Positions 35,623 through 45,055 of a stretch of DNA of 64,000 nucleotides are shown in pieces. The translations under genes and the position numbers were made by a program. The notes beneath the pieces are model-generated. The model was not told the origin of the DNA. It saw nothing but the letters and a program-made list of their open reading frames with translations, and did no database searches. This stretch comes from Nitrosospira multiformis (GTDB taxonomy: Bacteria; Pseudomonadota; Gammaproteobacteria; Burkholderiales; Nitrosomonadaceae), in assembly GCF_900103165.1 (NCBI RefSeq), contig NZ_FNKY01000001.1, positions 2,356,001 through 2,420,000 on the forward strand. The letters run 5' to 3'. Each line of letters opens with the position of its first letter. Position 1 is the first letter of the stretch.

Positions 35623-36351
35623 ATGATTGCACAAATAATAGATATGCCTATAAACATACTCGATACCGGGAATGCGCCGCTTGACGCGCCTGTTTTCCGG
35701 CTGGCGGCATCGAATGAGATCGTGCCACGATTTGAATTCCGGATTTTTGGGCATGATTTCGTTACGCTGCAACGACGTATTCGCAAGGTGGCGCCTTGCG
35801 AATCGATTGTTGAAAGCAAAGAAATTTATATTCTCAGTGGCGGTAGAGAAAACGGCGACCGCAATGTCAAAATTCGTGAGGGTAAACTGGAGTTTAAACG
35901 CCTGATTGACCGGGACAATGGACTGGAACGCTGGAAACCCACGGGTTCATTGGAATTCCCCATCGAACGCGCGGCTATTCCCGATAGCCTGTTTCCGGTT
36001 TCCGCACTGGAGCGGAAACTGCCTTTTCCTGACTCATTGACCGCAATGGTGACCGAGGAAGAATTTCTTCATCACATCGCTCAAGACAGCCTATGCGGCC
36101 CACGTCTTTATCGCGCCAACGTATTCAAGCGCCGTTCCCGATTCACCTTGCAGGATTGTCCGGTAGAGATAGACTGGATATTGGTCAACGGCGCAGCTAT
36201 CGAATCCATCGCTATCGAATCCCGGTGCGCGGAGCAGGTGCTCGCGGTGCGATCCGCCTTAGGGCTGGAGCAATTTGAGAACGTCTCCTATCCGCTGGCC
36301 ATCTCCCGTATTCTGGGAATCCAGGTGTTGCCGGATACGAAAGGGTCATGA
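35623..36351 (+). CDS. Putative divergent CYTH/triphosphate-tunnel protein
   Basis: 242 residues; GGGAGG eight bases before the ATG. No direct family match comes to mind. However the early RFEFRIFG and later SKEIYILS, NVKIREGKLEFKRL and VFKRRSRFTL, VEIDWILV strands have the alternating basic/acidic pattern of a triphosphate-tunnel barrel. The stop overlaps the start of a true CYTH gene by four bases, so the two are made together. A heteromeric or paired phosphohydrolase is a reasonable guess; an unrelated adaptor is the alternative. Confidence 0.5.
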   Translation: MIAQIIDMPINILDTGNAPLDAPVFRLAASNEIVPRFEFRIFGHDFVTLQRRIRKVAPCESIVESKEIYILSGGRENGDRNVKIREGKLEFKRLIDRDNGLERWKPTGSLEFPIERAAIPDSLFPVSALERKLPFPDSLTAMVTEEEFLHHIAQDSLCGPRLYRANVFKRRSRFTLQDCPVEIDWILVNGAAIESIAIESRCAEQVLAVRSALGLEQFENVSYPLAISRILGIQVLPDTKGS

Positions 36352-36824
36352 ATAAGGAAATTGAGCGCAAATTTCTCGTTGCAGACAAAAACGCCGATAG
36401 CTGGCGCAACGCAATATATAGTGAGATTCGTCAAGGCTACCTGAGTATCGACAAACATCGCACGGTGCGCGTGCGTATCGCGGGGGATGCTGCTTACCTC
36501 ACCATCAAGGGCATCACCGAAGGCGCAACGCGCACCGAATACGAGTACCCGATTCCTGTTGCGCACGCCAGGGAGATGCTGGATGGTTTGTGTCTGCGTC
36601 CTTTGATTGAAAAGCGCAGGCACCGGGTCGGGTATGGCGGACTCGTATGGGAAGTGGATGAATTTTATGGTGACAACGCCGGTCTGATAGTGGCCGAGAT
36701 TGAGCTGGAAAGCGCACAACAAGTATTTGACAAACCACCCTGGGTGGGCGCGGAAGTAACGGACGATCCCCGTTACTACAATGCCAACCTGGTTAATCAC
36801 CCTTATTCAAAGTGGAAGACCTGA
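36348..36824 (+). CDS. CYTH-domain (triphosphate tunnel metalloenzyme) protein
   Basis: 158 residues. It starts with the ExExK signature (MNKEIERKFLV), followed by RQGYLSIDKHRTVRVRIAGD, YLTIKG, RTEYEYPIP, IEKRRHRV, WEVDEFYG and AEIELES. These are the inward-facing charged residues of a TTM tunnel, which hydrolyses inorganic triphosphate or nucleoside triphosphates with Mg or Mn. Bacterial single-domain CYTH proteins are often tripolyphosphatases. It is translationally coupled to the upstream gene. Confidence 0.88.
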   Translation: MNKEIERKFLVADKNADSWRNAIYSEIRQGYLSIDKHRTVRVRIAGDAAYLTIKGITEGATRTEYEYPIPVAHAREMLDGLCLRPLIEKRRHRVGYGGLVWEVDEFYGDNAGLIVAEIELESAQQVFDKPPWVGAEVTDDPRYYNANLVNHPYSKWKT

Positions 36825-36988
36825 CCGCCGGCGATATCGCCGAAGCCAGGCGATTCAGGGAATATCCAACAATTCAAACCTCTAAGTCAGACAAGGCGCG
36901 GAAGAAATTTCGGTGCGCCGCATATATCTGATATGCAAGCGATAAAATTTCTTGAGTAACGCAGTATCACGATGAGGTCCGGATTTGC

Positions 36989-37675
36989 ATGAACCTGACG
37001 CTCGCCACCTACAATATCCACGCATGCATAGGCGCGGATGGCCGCTACGAGCCGGAACGCATCGTACAGGTACTGCGGGAGTTGAATGCCGATGTCGTGG
37101 CGCTGCAGGAAGTAGAGCACCATGACGTTGATGGCCACGATCTACTTGATTATCTGGCTGCAAAAACCGGGTTGACAGCCGTCGCTGGCCCTACCCTGTT
37201 GCGCAAAACCCGGCACTATGGCAACGCGATATTAACAAGGCTCCCCATACTCGCGGTGAACCGGGTAGATCTGACCCTCCCCGGACACGAAGCGCGTGGG
37301 GCGCTCGATATCACCCTTGATGGAAACGGGCGGCGCGTGCAAGTGGTAGCGACACATCTGGGACTGAGACCCTGGGAGCGGCGTCAGCAAGTCCGCGAGC
37401 TGCTTAAGCTTTTCAATATTGGTTCGGCGAATATTTATGTGCTGATGGGTGACCTGAATGAATGGTTCCTCTGGGGACGGCCCCTGCGCTGGCTGCACGC
37501 ACACTTCAAGCGCTCTCCCCACTGCGCGACCTTTCCTGCACGCTGGCCTTGCATGGCACTTGATCGCCTCTGGGTACACCCGCGCAGGCGGCTTGCAAAG
37601 GTGGAGGTTCACGCCAGTGATCTCGCGCGCGTGGCATCTGATCACTTACCCTTGAAAGGCATTATCGAAATGTGA
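36989..37675 (+). CDS. Endonuclease/exonuclease/phosphatase (EEP) family hydrolase
   Basis: 228 residues. EEP motifs are in order: TLATYNIHACIG, VVALQEVEHHD, GNAILTRLPI, VVATHLGLRPWER, VLMGDLNEWFLWG, ALDRLWV and ASDHLPLKG. The metal-binding Asn, Glu, Asp-Asn and His are all present. Short EEP proteins of this type are frequently linked to phospholipid metabolism (phosphodiesterase); the substrate is not determinable here. No signal peptide. The following 37676-38027 has no gene I can support. Confidence 0.85.
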   Translation: MNLTLATYNIHACIGADGRYEPERIVQVLRELNADVVALQEVEHHDVDGHDLLDYLAAKTGLTAVAGPTLLRKTRHYGNAILTRLPILAVNRVDLTLPGHEARGALDITLDGNGRRVQVVATHLGLRPWERRQQVRELLKLFNIGSANIYVLMGDLNEWFLWGRPLRWLHAHFKRSPHCATFPARWPCMALDRLWVHPRRRLAKVEVHASDLARVASDHLPLKGIIEM

Positions 37676-38027
37676 TGAACCAGAACGTGTGCCAGCAAGC
37701 ACCCCGTTTTTGTTCCTTCTTTTCTTGTGCCGCGTAGTCTCATTACGAAGGCTATTTGCTGCGCTATCCCGTCGTTGGCATCCTCTTTTCGATCATGATT
37801 TCTCGCGACATGCAGTACCGTTCCATGGTTTTATGGGGTAAACGAATAAGAAGAAATTTGAAATTTTGCTGGCAATCTTGGGAAGAATGCCATGATTTGG
37901 CGTACCTGCAGCTATCATGCTTAGGGTTTACCACCCTCCGTTGCGGAAGAAAGTGTCCGCCGGTTCGGGTGTAACGCAGTTGCTCGCACGTAAAAACCAA
38001 AGCAGACTGAGGACATGAGGGAAAACC

Positions 38028-38954
38028 ATGACCAAGCATGATCATCTTTATTCCCGTAACCATACGCAGGCGCACGTGCCCAAGAATCTGACAGCTACAT
38101 TTGCTGTCGGCATCGCCCTTAATTTTGGTTTCGTCGTCGTTGAAGGGATTTATGGCCTATTGGCCAACTCCATGGCGTTGATAGCCGATGCGGGACACAA
38201 CCTCGGTGATGTGCTAGGGCTCGTGATAGCGTGGATTGCCATTGTGCTGGCACGGCGCGCACCTTCTCAAAATTACACCTATGGTTTACGGCGCGCTACG
38301 ATTCTGGCTGCGCTCGTTAATGCGATGCTGCTCCTGGCAGCAGTCGGCGCGATTACGATTGAAGGTATACGGCGCCTGTCGGCACCGGGTGAAATCGCCA
38401 GCATCACCGTTATAGTCGTGGCTGCAGCAGGTATCGTTGTCAATGGCGTTACAGCGTGGCTGCTTGCCCCCGGAAGCAAGGATGACATTAATTTGCGGGG
38501 CGCCTTCTTGCACATGGTCTACGACGCACTGGTTTCACTCGGCGTAGTGATAACAGGTGGCGTAATGTTACTCTCGGGTTGGACATGGCTTGATCCCATT
38601 GCAAGCCTTGCCATCGCCGCTATTATCCTGGCGGGAACATGGGGTTTATTGCGTGATTCAGTGGGCATGTCGCTCGACGCGGTCCCGGCCGGGCTCAAGC
38701 TGGATGAGGTCAGTGCTTTTCTTAGGGGACAGCCCGGCGTGACAGCAATCCATGACTTGCACATCTGGTCGATGAGTACCACGGAGACAGTGCTGACCTG
38801 CCATTGTCTGATGCCAGGGGGCCATCCAGGTGATGAATTTCTGGCACAGGTTGCACGTGAACTGCAGGAGCGTTTCAAAATTGACCACGCGACAATCCAG
38901 ATCGAAATACATGAGCACATTCCATGTGCGCTCGAATCGGATCATGTGATTTAA
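38028..38954 (+). CDS. Cation diffusion facilitator (Zn/Co/Cd efflux)
   Basis: 308 residues, six transmembrane helices and a cytoplasmic C-terminal domain. Metal-site motifs are ALIADAGHNLGD in helix 2 and HMVYDALVSLG in helix 5, and the N-terminus is histidine-rich (MTKHDHLYSRNHTQAH). CDF proteins exchange Zn2+ for protons, giving metal resistance. The C-terminal domain carries HDLHIWSMS and IEIHEHIPC. It is closest in layout to CzcD/ZitB. It stands alone with a GAGGG sequence before the ATG. Confidence 0.9.
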   Translation: MTKHDHLYSRNHTQAHVPKNLTATFAVGIALNFGFVVVEGIYGLLANSMALIADAGHNLGDVLGLVIAWIAIVLARRAPSQNYTYGLRRATILAALVNAMLLLAAVGAITIEGIRRLSAPGEIASITVIVVAAAGIVVNGVTAWLLAPGSKDDINLRGAFLHMVYDALVSLGVVITGGVMLLSGWTWLDPIASLAIAAIILAGTWGLLRDSVGMSLDAVPAGLKLDEVSAFLRGQPGVTAIHDLHIWSMSTTETVLTCHCLMPGGHPGDEFLAQVARELQERFKIDHATIQIEIHEHIPCALESDHVI

Positions 38955-39183
38955 GTACTCTCATTCCCAAGCCAGCTTATTACTACCAATTAGAGCTTGT
39001 GGTCTCTTATCCTTTAGAAGAAATTCATTTGTAACCGGGGTACCCGTAATGATTCCTGCGGCACTTGAACTGCAATGCATCGGATACGACGTCAATGTTT
39101 GCCATGAGCGGCCAACGAAGGCCGCGGGCGGAAGCGGGTCGCTCCGACGAAAGGGTTGAGCGTCTGGGATGAAGAGTGAACCA

Positions 39184-39513
39184 TCAGCCAGCGGATGTAG
39201 TACGCCGCTTCGGTATGCGGCTGGGTGCTTGCCCGGTATCTGGCTCGATACGTTCCGCGAGACGGCCAGTGACGTACTTGTGCAGCACGCTGGCGATGAG
39301 CGTTTGGTACGGAATGCCTTCCTTGAGCGCCTTAACCTGAATGTCACTCAGATCACCAGACGAAAGGCGAATATTCACCCGCCGATCCTTGATGGCGGTG
39401 GCACGGGCCGCTGCCTTGAGCTTGGCAAGCTCTGCCTTGGTTGCAACTGATTTGAGCTTCCCTTTCTCGAAAGCACCGAGAACTTCCTGTTCGTACGCAT
39501 CAATCTTCGGCAT
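39184..39513 (-). CDS. Antitoxin of a BrnT-like pair (CopG-type)
   Basis: 109 residues. A helical N-terminus rich in Lys/Glu, then KDRRVNIRLSSGDLSDIQVK and ALKEGIPYQTLIASVLHKY, the ribbon-helix-helix pattern of CopG-like antitoxins. Its start overlaps the toxin stop by one base (TGATG), so the pair is coupled. It presumably binds the toxin and autoregulates the operon. A proline/arginine-rich C-terminal tail extends beyond the usual length. Confidence 0.75.
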   Translation of the reverse strand: MPKIDAYEQEVLGAFEKGKLKSVATKAELAKLKAAARATAIKDRRVNIRLSSGDLSDIQVKALKEGIPYQTLIASVLHKYVTGRLAERIEPDTGQAPSRIPKRRTTSAG

Positions 39514-39794
39514 CAGGGTTCACCTTTGTTCAGGTAGTCCCTTGTCGCCTTGCGACTCGGGATGATGGTCTTGAGAAAGAAGTAGTCTTCCTCTTCAGCA
39601 AACGGCACCAAGTAGACATAGTTGTCCACAGCAACGACCAAAATTCGCTGTCGTGGATACTTCGTCTGGTTCGGATGGATCAGAATGTCGAGCAAACCGC
39701 CAGATTCGATCGCTATCACGACACTTTCGAAGGAAACGCCTCGGTCGGCTGTGAGGGCCTCGTTCTTCTCCGGACTCCACCGAAATGGTTTCAT
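39513..39794 (-). CDS. BrnT-like (DUF497) ribonuclease toxin
   Basis: 93 residues. Pattern of BrnT/DUF497 toxins: MKPFRWSPEKNEALTADRGV, SFESVVIAIESGG, RQRILVVAVDN, and the C-terminal IPSRKATRDYL. These RelE-fold proteins cleave RNA and slow growth when free of antitoxin. The toxin gene comes first and the antitoxin second, as in brnTA. The similarity is clear in layout but the chain is divergent. Confidence 0.7.
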   Translation of the reverse strand: MKPFRWSPEKNEALTADRGVSFESVVIAIESGGLLDILIHPNQTKYPRQRILVVAVDNYVYLVPFAEEEDYFFLKTIIPSRKATRDYLNKGEP

Positions 39795-39922
39795 TCCGGC
39801 ATATTACGCCGATGTGTGCCTTTTGTCACCACAGCGTGCTTGAGACGCACAACGCCAAGGCTCAGCTGCGTGTGCCAGAGCGAAGCGGTAGCAAACACGC
39901 CAATGGGAGCGCATTGTTGGAG

Positions 39923-40321
39923 CTATTTGTTTGGTACAGGAGCCAGCATGTTGGCATCATGTGACAGCACCCATTTTCCGCTTTGCTTCTTGAGAATGGA
40001 CAGCGTATGACCTGCGCGCGTCATGGATTGAGCGCCGCCGGGCGGAGTCACGACGACGGTGAGCTTCGTCCACATAAAGGCCCAGTCCCCAAGAATCCTG
40101 ATCTCTTGAATCTCGCTCCTACCCTCGAATTGCGGAGCCTCCTGGCCTGATTGAGCACGTGCCGCAACGGCAAAGTCAGCTTTGTGCATGACAGGCTGGC
40201 CCGGCACGAGGAAAACAACGTCATCCGCCATCAATGATAAGACTGTCTCGATATCCCCCGCTTTGCTTGCGGTCATCCAGGTGGAAACCAGCTGCCGGAT
40301 TTCCTGTTCATCGTTCTGCAT
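39923..40321 (-). CDS. SnoaL-like (SgcJ/EcaC, DUF4440) protein
   Basis: 132 residues. NTF2-like fold: EIRQLVSTWMTASKAGDIET, LSLMADDVVFLVPGQP, IQEIRILGDWAFMWTKL, RAGHTLSILKKQSGKWVL. Such proteins of unknown substrate are annotated SgcJ/EcaC. It has no signal peptide and none of the HHHSS-type motif of iota carbonic anhydrases. The gene is monocistronic. The 40322-40638 stretch to its right contains only short unsupported frames. Confidence 0.75.
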   Translation of the reverse strand: MQNDEQEIRQLVSTWMTASKAGDIETVLSLMADDVVFLVPGQPVMHKADFAVAARAQSGQEAPQFEGRSEIQEIRILGDWAFMWTKLTVVVTPPGGAQSMTRAGHTLSILKKQSGKWVLSHDANMLAPVPNK

Positions 40322-40638
40322 ATGCGCCCCTTTTGTAGTGAAGTCGAACGTTTGGCATGCGCGAAGGAGTTAGATTCGGTTCTTACTTCGTCAGTGATCA
40401 TGGCCGCATTCCAAAATGCGGCTATCTTCTCAATTCGGTGTATCAGTTTTCAATCGGCGATCTGTATCAATTTACATCCGGCAGTGACAAGTCTTTATGC
40501 GCCACATCCTTTGAGGCAACCAACAGATTTCAGAACCTTATGTTGAGGTTGGTTCACTCAGGCTATTGTTTGATGTTGACCGAGAGCTTACTGTAGTGTA
40601 AGCATGTTCAATGGCTAAACTCAACAGAGAGGCTCACC

Positions 40639-41922
40639 ATGAAAATTACTCCCGGATTTAACCTCCGCGGATTTATCACCGCCGTAGTATTTCTTGCTAG
40701 CTTGGGGTGCAGCGTCCATACCTCGGCAATAGAACTTGCATTCCTCATCGACCTCAATAGCAGGACGGCAACCGACCTCGGTACTTTAGGGGGATACGAG
40801 AGCTGGGCTAGAGGCATAAATGATGCAGGGCAGGTCGTGGGAAATTCTTATACGGCTGAAGGTCGCTGGCATGCCTTCATCACAGGTCCAAACGGGGCGG
40901 GGATGAAAGACCTTGGTGTTTCTTTAGGTGGAACTTTCTTGGGTGGGCCTTTCACCGTTCCGCGGGGCATTAACGATGCGGGACAGGTAGTAGGCAGTTC
41001 TTACACGGCCGGAGACTCGGAACACGCCTTCATCACCGGCCCTAATGGAATGGGAACGAGGGATTTAGGCACATTAGGCAGCGGTCCAAGCTATGCATAT
41101 AGCATTAATGATGCTGGGCAGGTAGTGGGTTATTCTTTCACGGCTGAAGGCACTATCCATGCCTTCATCACAGGCCCTGACGGCACGGGCATGAGAGACT
41201 TGGGGACTTTAGGTGGAGAGAACAGCTTCGCGAAAGACATCAACGATGCCGGGCAAGTAGGAGGCTATTCTTCCACGGCTGAAGGCAACTATCGTCTCTT
41301 TATCACCGGGCCGGATGGAGTGGGGATGAGAGGCCTGGATACGTTAGGCGGATATGACAATTTCTTGAATGGCATTAACGAAGCCGGGCAGGTGGTTGGC
41401 TGGAATCATTTAACTGGAGGTGGAGGACCTGGCTTCATCACCGGGCCGAATGGGATGGGAATAAGGAATCTCGGTACTTTAGGCGGTGGTTACAGCGAAG
41501 CTCTTGACATCAACGATATAGGGCAAGTAGTAGGCTCTACTTACACAGGTGAGCACATCGATTTCAGACGCGCCTTCGTCACCGGCCCAGACGGCGCGGG
41601 CATGATCGACCTCAATTCCCTTGTTGATTTGCCAGGAATAATTCTAACCGAAGCCACTGGCATCAATAATGCGGGCCAAATCATTGCCAACGGATACGTT
41701 GGATACGTTACTTTCATCCCCGAGCCAGAGAGCCACACGCTTCTTCTTGCCGGCCTAGTTCTCATTGGATCGATCGTGCGATACAAAAAGATGAGCGCAT
41801 CCCCCTTCTCGCCTCAGGAGCCAGCCGGTGACAAGCAGTTTATAACATCGAGTCACAAAGACATGAGGTCCAAAGTCATGCAGGACATGTGGTCACATGG
41901 ACATAGCATAGAGTGGACATAG
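40639..41922 (+). CDS. HAF-repeat PEP-CTERM exported protein with extended tail
   Basis: 427 residues; GAGAGG before the ATG. After a signal peptide (AVVFLASLGCSVHTSAIELA) come about seven HAF repeats, each with DLGTLGG, INDAGQVVG and HAFITGP. The PEP-CTERM sorting segment is IPEPESHTLLLAGLVLIGS then VRYKK (about residues 360-386). Unusually, some 40 more hydrophilic residues follow (ending SIEWT), whereas PEP-CTERM is normally at the extreme end. A lost stop codon is likely. The role is a surface or matrix protein. Confidence 0.88.
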   Translation: MKITPGFNLRGFITAVVFLASLGCSVHTSAIELAFLIDLNSRTATDLGTLGGYESWARGINDAGQVVGNSYTAEGRWHAFITGPNGAGMKDLGVSLGGTFLGGPFTVPRGINDAGQVVGSSYTAGDSEHAFITGPNGMGTRDLGTLGSGPSYAYSINDAGQVVGYSFTAEGTIHAFITGPDGTGMRDLGTLGGENSFAKDINDAGQVGGYSSTAEGNYRLFITGPDGVGMRGLDTLGGYDNFLNGINEAGQVVGWNHLTGGGGPGFITGPNGMGIRNLGTLGGGYSEALDINDIGQVVGSTYTGEHIDFRRAFVTGPDGAGMIDLNSLVDLPGIILTEATGINNAGQIIANGYVGYVTFIPEPESHTLLLAGLVLIGSIVRYKKMSASPFSPQEPAGDKQFITSSHKDMRSKVMQDMWSHGHSIEWT

Positions 41923-42063
41923 TAGGGTCAGGTCTTGTTGCTTGCCATGAGTTATGCGCTGTCCTCATTACTCGGCAAAAAAAGATACAAGCAAGATGCA
42001 TGCTCAATATCAAGAGATTAATTCATAAAAAAGATTAAATACATCCATCAGAAATGTGTCCGC

Positions 42064-43395
42064 TTAAGGTTCGACGCCGTAGTGCTGCAGTTTCGCGTAG
42101 AGCAATTGACGGCGAATACCAAGACGGCGCGCCGCTTCGGCTCGATTACCCCCGGTTTCGGCAAGTGCTGTGCGGATCATGGCCTCTTCGAGCTGCGCCA
42201 GTGCTGCGGGTAGGTCGTGCAAGGGTGGCGGCGTTGCCGATAGTGCGGGGGACGCAACGACATCAGCCAACCCGAGATCTTCTGCTTTGATGGAAGGGCC
42301 TCGAGCCAGAATCGTTGCACGTTCAATTACATTACGTAACTCGCGTACATTACCCGGCCATGAATGCTTTTCGAGGCGATGCCGCGCCTCTGCTGAAAGA
42401 TTTTTTGGAGAATCGCTGGCCAGGGCAAGAAAATATTCTGCCAACGCAATAATATCCTCATGCCGTTCCCTCAACGGCGATACATGAATATTAATGACAT
42501 TGAGCCGGTAAAACAGATCCTCGCGAAACTTGCCTTCTTTGACCTCCTGCTCAAGATCACGATGGGTAGCGGCGAGCAAGCGTACGTTGACGGCCAGTGG
42601 GCGCTCCGCGCCCAGCGGGACTATCTTGCCTTCCGCTAGCACGCGCAGAAGCTTGGCCTGCAGATTGCTGCTCATATCCCCGATTTCATCGAGCAGAAGG
42701 GTGCCGCCATCGGCCTGCTGAAAAATACCCGTGCGATTTGCGGTAGCTCCGGTAAAAGCACCCCGTACATGGCCGAACAGCTCGCTTTCAAGCAACTCTT
42801 GCGGAATTGCCGCGCAATTGACGGCTACAAATGGCTGTGACGCTCGCGCGCTGTGCTGATGCAATGCACGCGCGACTATTTCCTTGCCGCTGCCGGTTTC
42901 TCCGGTAATCAGCACCGTAGCGTCGCTGGCTGCAGCGCGCCCGACCATTTTGATAGTTTCCCGCATGCGTTCGCTATGGGCGACGAATTCGTCCTCTTTG
43001 CGGGCTTCGGCTTGCTGCGTTGCGGTGCCGCGTGACGCGAGGGCGGCGGCCAACGCAGTTTCGACTGCATGACGACTGATCGGTTTGGCAAGATGCTCGA
43101 ATGCACCGAGCTTCATCGCCTCTATCGTATTATCTACACTGGTGTAGGCAGTCAGCATGATAACTGGCGGCCCGTCGCCCCCCGGCAAATGTTTGATCGC
43201 GTGCAGCACCTCAATGCCCGTCATGTCAGGTAATCGGAAATCAAGAAAGACGGCTTCGATCCCCCCATGTTTCAGAAGTGAAAGGCCCTGTGCGCCGTTG
43301 GTTGCGATGAGTATCTCGTAGCCGAGACTCGACACAGTCTCCGCGAGACTTTCGCGGAAGCTGGCATCGTCATCGACAATCAGGATACGTGCCAA
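42064..43395 (-). CDS. Sigma-54-dependent response regulator (NtrC family)
   Basis: 443 residues. Receiver domain (ILIVDDDASFRESL, phospho-Asp in VFLDFRLPD, K in HLAKPI), AAA+ domain (Walker A ITGETGSGKE, GAFTGA sigma-54 contact loop, Walker B LLLDEIGDM) and a FIS-type helix-turn-helix end (NRAEAARRLGIRRQLLYAKL). It activates sigma-54 RNA polymerase when phosphorylated. It overlaps the sensor kinase gene by 16 bases. The targets are unknown; a sigma-54-like promoter is found upstream of a PEP-CTERM gene at 58.7 kb. Confidence 0.92.
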   Translation of the reverse strand: MARILIVDDDASFRESLAETVSSLGYEILIATNGAQGLSLLKHGGIEAVFLDFRLPDMTGIEVLHAIKHLPGGDGPPVIMLTAYTSVDNTIEAMKLGAFEHLAKPISRHAVETALAAALASRGTATQQAEARKEDEFVAHSERMRETIKMVGRAAASDATVLITGETGSGKEIVARALHQHSARASQPFVAVNCAAIPQELLESELFGHVRGAFTGATANRTGIFQQADGGTLLLDEIGDMSSNLQAKLLRVLAEGKIVPLGAERPLAVNVRLLAATHRDLEQEVKEGKFREDLFYRLNVINIHVSPLRERHEDIIALAEYFLALASDSPKNLSAEARHRLEKHSWPGNVRELRNVIERATILARGPSIKAEDLGLADVVASPALSATPPPLHDLPAALAQLEEAMIRTALAETGGNRAEAARRLGIRRQLLYAKLQHYGVEP

Positions 43396-44837
43396 GGAAT
43401 CTCCAGCTCAAAACAGGTACCCGAAGACTGCTGAAAATAACGGGCCTCGCCCCCATGCGCAACGGCGATTTCTCGCGCGAGCGCCAGCCCCAGCCCGATC
43501 CCGTCTGGGCGTCCCGATACGAAAGGTTCAAATAGCCGAGGCTCCATGTCGGCAGCGACACCGGGGCCTGTATCACAGACTTGCAAGACCATGGCGGCAT
43601 TAAAAGCGTTTTTGCTTGCGGTCACCGTAACAACACCGCCGCGTGGCGTATGCTGCAGTGCATTGGCAATGAGATTGTCTAGCGCCCGGCCTAGCGAGCG
43701 TGGATCAAAACTCCAGGATGCAATATCGATCCGTGTTCGTAGATCAATTTCGGCGGCGGCACTTCGCTCAGTAAAGGCATCAACCCTTTCCATGAGCCAA
43801 TCCGCAATATGTACTTGCCGTGAATGGATACTGACGGGCTCAGTTTTTTTGAGCAATTCCTTCACGGTTTCATCAAGACGCCCAATTTCCCGCAAGATGA
43901 ATTCCAATGCTGTTCGTTGGTCTTCTGGCCGTGCCAGCGCATTCTCCGCCTTAAGTTGCATGGCGGCGATAGGGTTACGGACTTCGTGGGCCACTGCTGC
44001 GGCCATCCGGCCCAGCGCGGTGAAGCGCTCTGAACGCTCGAGCAGCGTGCCAAGCTCGATGGTCCGGGCGCGTTCGGCGTCGAGCTGTGCCCGAAACTGA
44101 TTGAAGGCGGCGACGACGCGATCAAGCTCAACGTCCCCCGTGGCAGCCATTTTTCGCGGTGCGTTATCAGGGCCACCAGCCAGCTCGCGCTCAATGAGAT
44201 TAAAGCGTTTGCTCCAGCCAAAAAAACCCAGGCTCAACCAGATGCCAGAGATGATAACGAAGGCAAACAATAATCCGAGGCCACGATTTACATTATCGTA
44301 TGCTTTACTGTCAGCCATGGGCGAGCGCATCATCGTCCATGCAACGAGATGTGTTTTTGAGTAATCTACCGGACAACCGGTCAGCACGACTGTCTCTCGG
44401 CTTCCAGCGATTAAATCCTTAAGGGCTGCACCCTCGGCAATGCTTTTACGCGCCAATGTTTCGATGCGGTTACGTTCGGTCGATGGCATATCCTTCTTTT
44501 CTTCACTGCCCGCATGGGTAGGAAAAGCGTAGGCGACGAACCCCTGGGCTTCATGCCAGAAACCGCCCTCAATACCAGGTAGCTTATCCAGGATGAGATT
44601 CAGAAGGGCGTGCATCAACTGGGCATCGACGACCTCTCCCTCGGGCTTGATAGAGTTAGTATATTCTGCCTGCAAGTCGTCGCAAGCCTGGCTGACCTGT
44701 TCAAGGGATTTTTGTGCTTGTGCCTCGCTGCCAAGTTGGTAAACATCGCGGATGAGATAGGCAAGCGCGCCGCTAACCAACAGCATGAATAGCCACAGTA
44801 ACAATAAACGCCAACGAAGAGCGAGAGCAATCCTCAC
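43380..44837 (-). CDS. Membrane sensor histidine kinase
   Basis: 485 residues from the GTG at 44837, which has AAGGA six bases upstream and begins directly before the first transmembrane helix; an ATG 35 codons earlier lacks support. Two transmembrane helices (LLLLWLFMLLVSGALAYLI; LLFAFVIISGIWLSLGFFG) flank a periplasmic sensor domain. Then follow HAMP-like coil, the phospho-acceptor AVAHEVRNPIAAMQLKA (H-box), an N-box (LDNLIANALQHTPRGG) and G-boxes (CDTGPGV; DGIGLGLALA). Partner of the overlapping sigma-54 regulator. Confidence 0.9.
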   Translation of the reverse strand: MRIALALRWRLLLLWLFMLLVSGALAYLIRDVYQLGSEAQAQKSLEQVSQACDDLQAEYTNSIKPEGEVVDAQLMHALLNLILDKLPGIEGGFWHEAQGFVAYAFPTHAGSEEKKDMPSTERNRIETLARKSIAEGAALKDLIAGSRETVVLTGCPVDYSKTHLVAWTMMRSPMADSKAYDNVNRGLGLLFAFVIISGIWLSLGFFGWSKRFNLIERELAGGPDNAPRKMAATGDVELDRVVAAFNQFRAQLDAERARTIELGTLLERSERFTALGRMAAAVAHEVRNPIAAMQLKAENALARPEDQRTALEFILREIGRLDETVKELLKKTEPVSIHSRQVHIADWLMERVDAFTERSAAAEIDLRTRIDIASWSFDPRSLGRALDNLIANALQHTPRGGVVTVTASKNAFNAAMVLQVCDTGPGVAADMEPRLFEPFVSGRPDGIGLGLALAREIAVAHGGEARYFQQSSGTCFELEIPWHVS

Positions 44838-45055
44838 AGCTTCCTTATTTTGGGTAATGTAACGAGTGCGAGAATACCAGCAATGGATACTGGTGCAAGC
44901 AGCCAAGAATGCTAGTAATAACGTAGTCCGTGTTGCGGACATTGATCAAGCCGCCTTTATAGGCCTCACATAACATTGCACCGTTACGACTTGCGTATGT
45001 TCAACTTTCTTCTGTTGTACCATCATTTTCTTGCCTTCTGCTTTCCGCTTAATGC

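Noticed and set aside
39923-40321. The SnoaL/SgcJ-like protein as the missing (iota-type) carbonic anhydrase of the carboxysome
   Set aside because: The family is related, but the conserved histidine cluster and signal of iota carbonic anhydrases are not visible, and the gene is 30 kb from the operon.
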